Below, one piece after another: positions 5,572-5,589 of a stretch of 5,589 nt of DNA. Within the stretch, counting starts at the first letter, position 1. Every line of letters begins with the position of its first letter. The position numbers and the translations under genes were made by a program. Below the pieces are notes generated by a model that worked only from the letters and a program-made list of their open reading frames with translations, searched no databases and was not told the origin of the DNA. The stretch comes from Chlamydiota bacterium (lineage in GTDB: Bacteria > Chlamydiota > Chlamydiia > Chlamydiales > SM23-39): NCBI GenBank assembly GCA_027449725.1, contig DAIDLB010000220.1, positions 1 through 5,589 on the forward strand, written 5' to 3'.

Positions 5572-5589
5572 CCTCCTCACTCGCCTTGC

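Noticed and set aside
5492..5587. Leftward partial coding region entering from the right edge
   Set aside because: A 31-codon stop-free frame ends at TAG (5494-5492), but this length is expected by chance fairly often, no family is recognisable, and the opposite strand is equally open.
1..5589. tRNA, rRNA, CRISPR array, insertion sequence or integrase
   Set aside because: I found no cloverleaf-like segment, regularly spaced direct repeats, transposase or recombinase motifs on either strand.

Overview
The window reads as a compact piece of a bacterial chromosome, probably from a host-associated, chlamydia-like organism (Chlamydiota of the Waddlia/Parachlamydia kind). That guess rests on an RsbW-like anti-sigma kinase, a eukaryote-type orotidylate decarboxylase, and a large unclassified protein with a possible cysteine-protease-like signature. 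No 16S, tRNA or lineage-specific marker is present, so the assignment is moderate inference only.

Layout, left to right. Bases 1-250 carry no gene, only a plausible intrinsic terminator for a rightward gene outside the window and a short bulged hairpin. A leftward gene (251-1531) encodes a 426-residue protein of unknown function. A short divergent spacer (1532-1609) with a dyad separates it from a rightward gene (1610-2020) for an RsbW-type ATP-binding protein. This converges, with 2 bases between stop codons, on a tightly packed leftward operon: pyrD (5392-4295), pyrE (4329-3727), pyrF (3733-2960) and a family 2 glycosyltransferase (2973-2023). Every junction in the operon is an overlap (35, 7 and 14 nt), which suggests one transcript with translational coupling. 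Bases 5393-5589 hold the operon's leader, a candidate promoter and a hairpin-forming, possibly repetitive segment.

How the genes work together. PyrD oxidises dihydroorotate to orotate, PyrE adds phosphoribose to give OMP, and PyrF decarboxylates OMP to UMP, so the operon encodes the last three steps of de novo pyrimidine synthesis. The early genes (carAB, pyrB, pyrC) are not in the window. PyrE and PyrF resemble the two halves of eukaryotic UMP synthase, in the same order and separated only by a 7-nt out-of-frame overlap. PyrD has the catalytic cysteine of class 1 enzymes, but it has an N-terminal extension and no adjacent pyrK. The glycosyltransferase is probably a surface-glycan enzyme co-transcribed with the nucleotide genes.

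Most worth a second look: the split eukaryote-type UMP synthase, the unclassified 426-residue protein with a His...Gln-x4-Cys arrangement, the PyrD subtype, and the possible dispersed repeat at the right edge.
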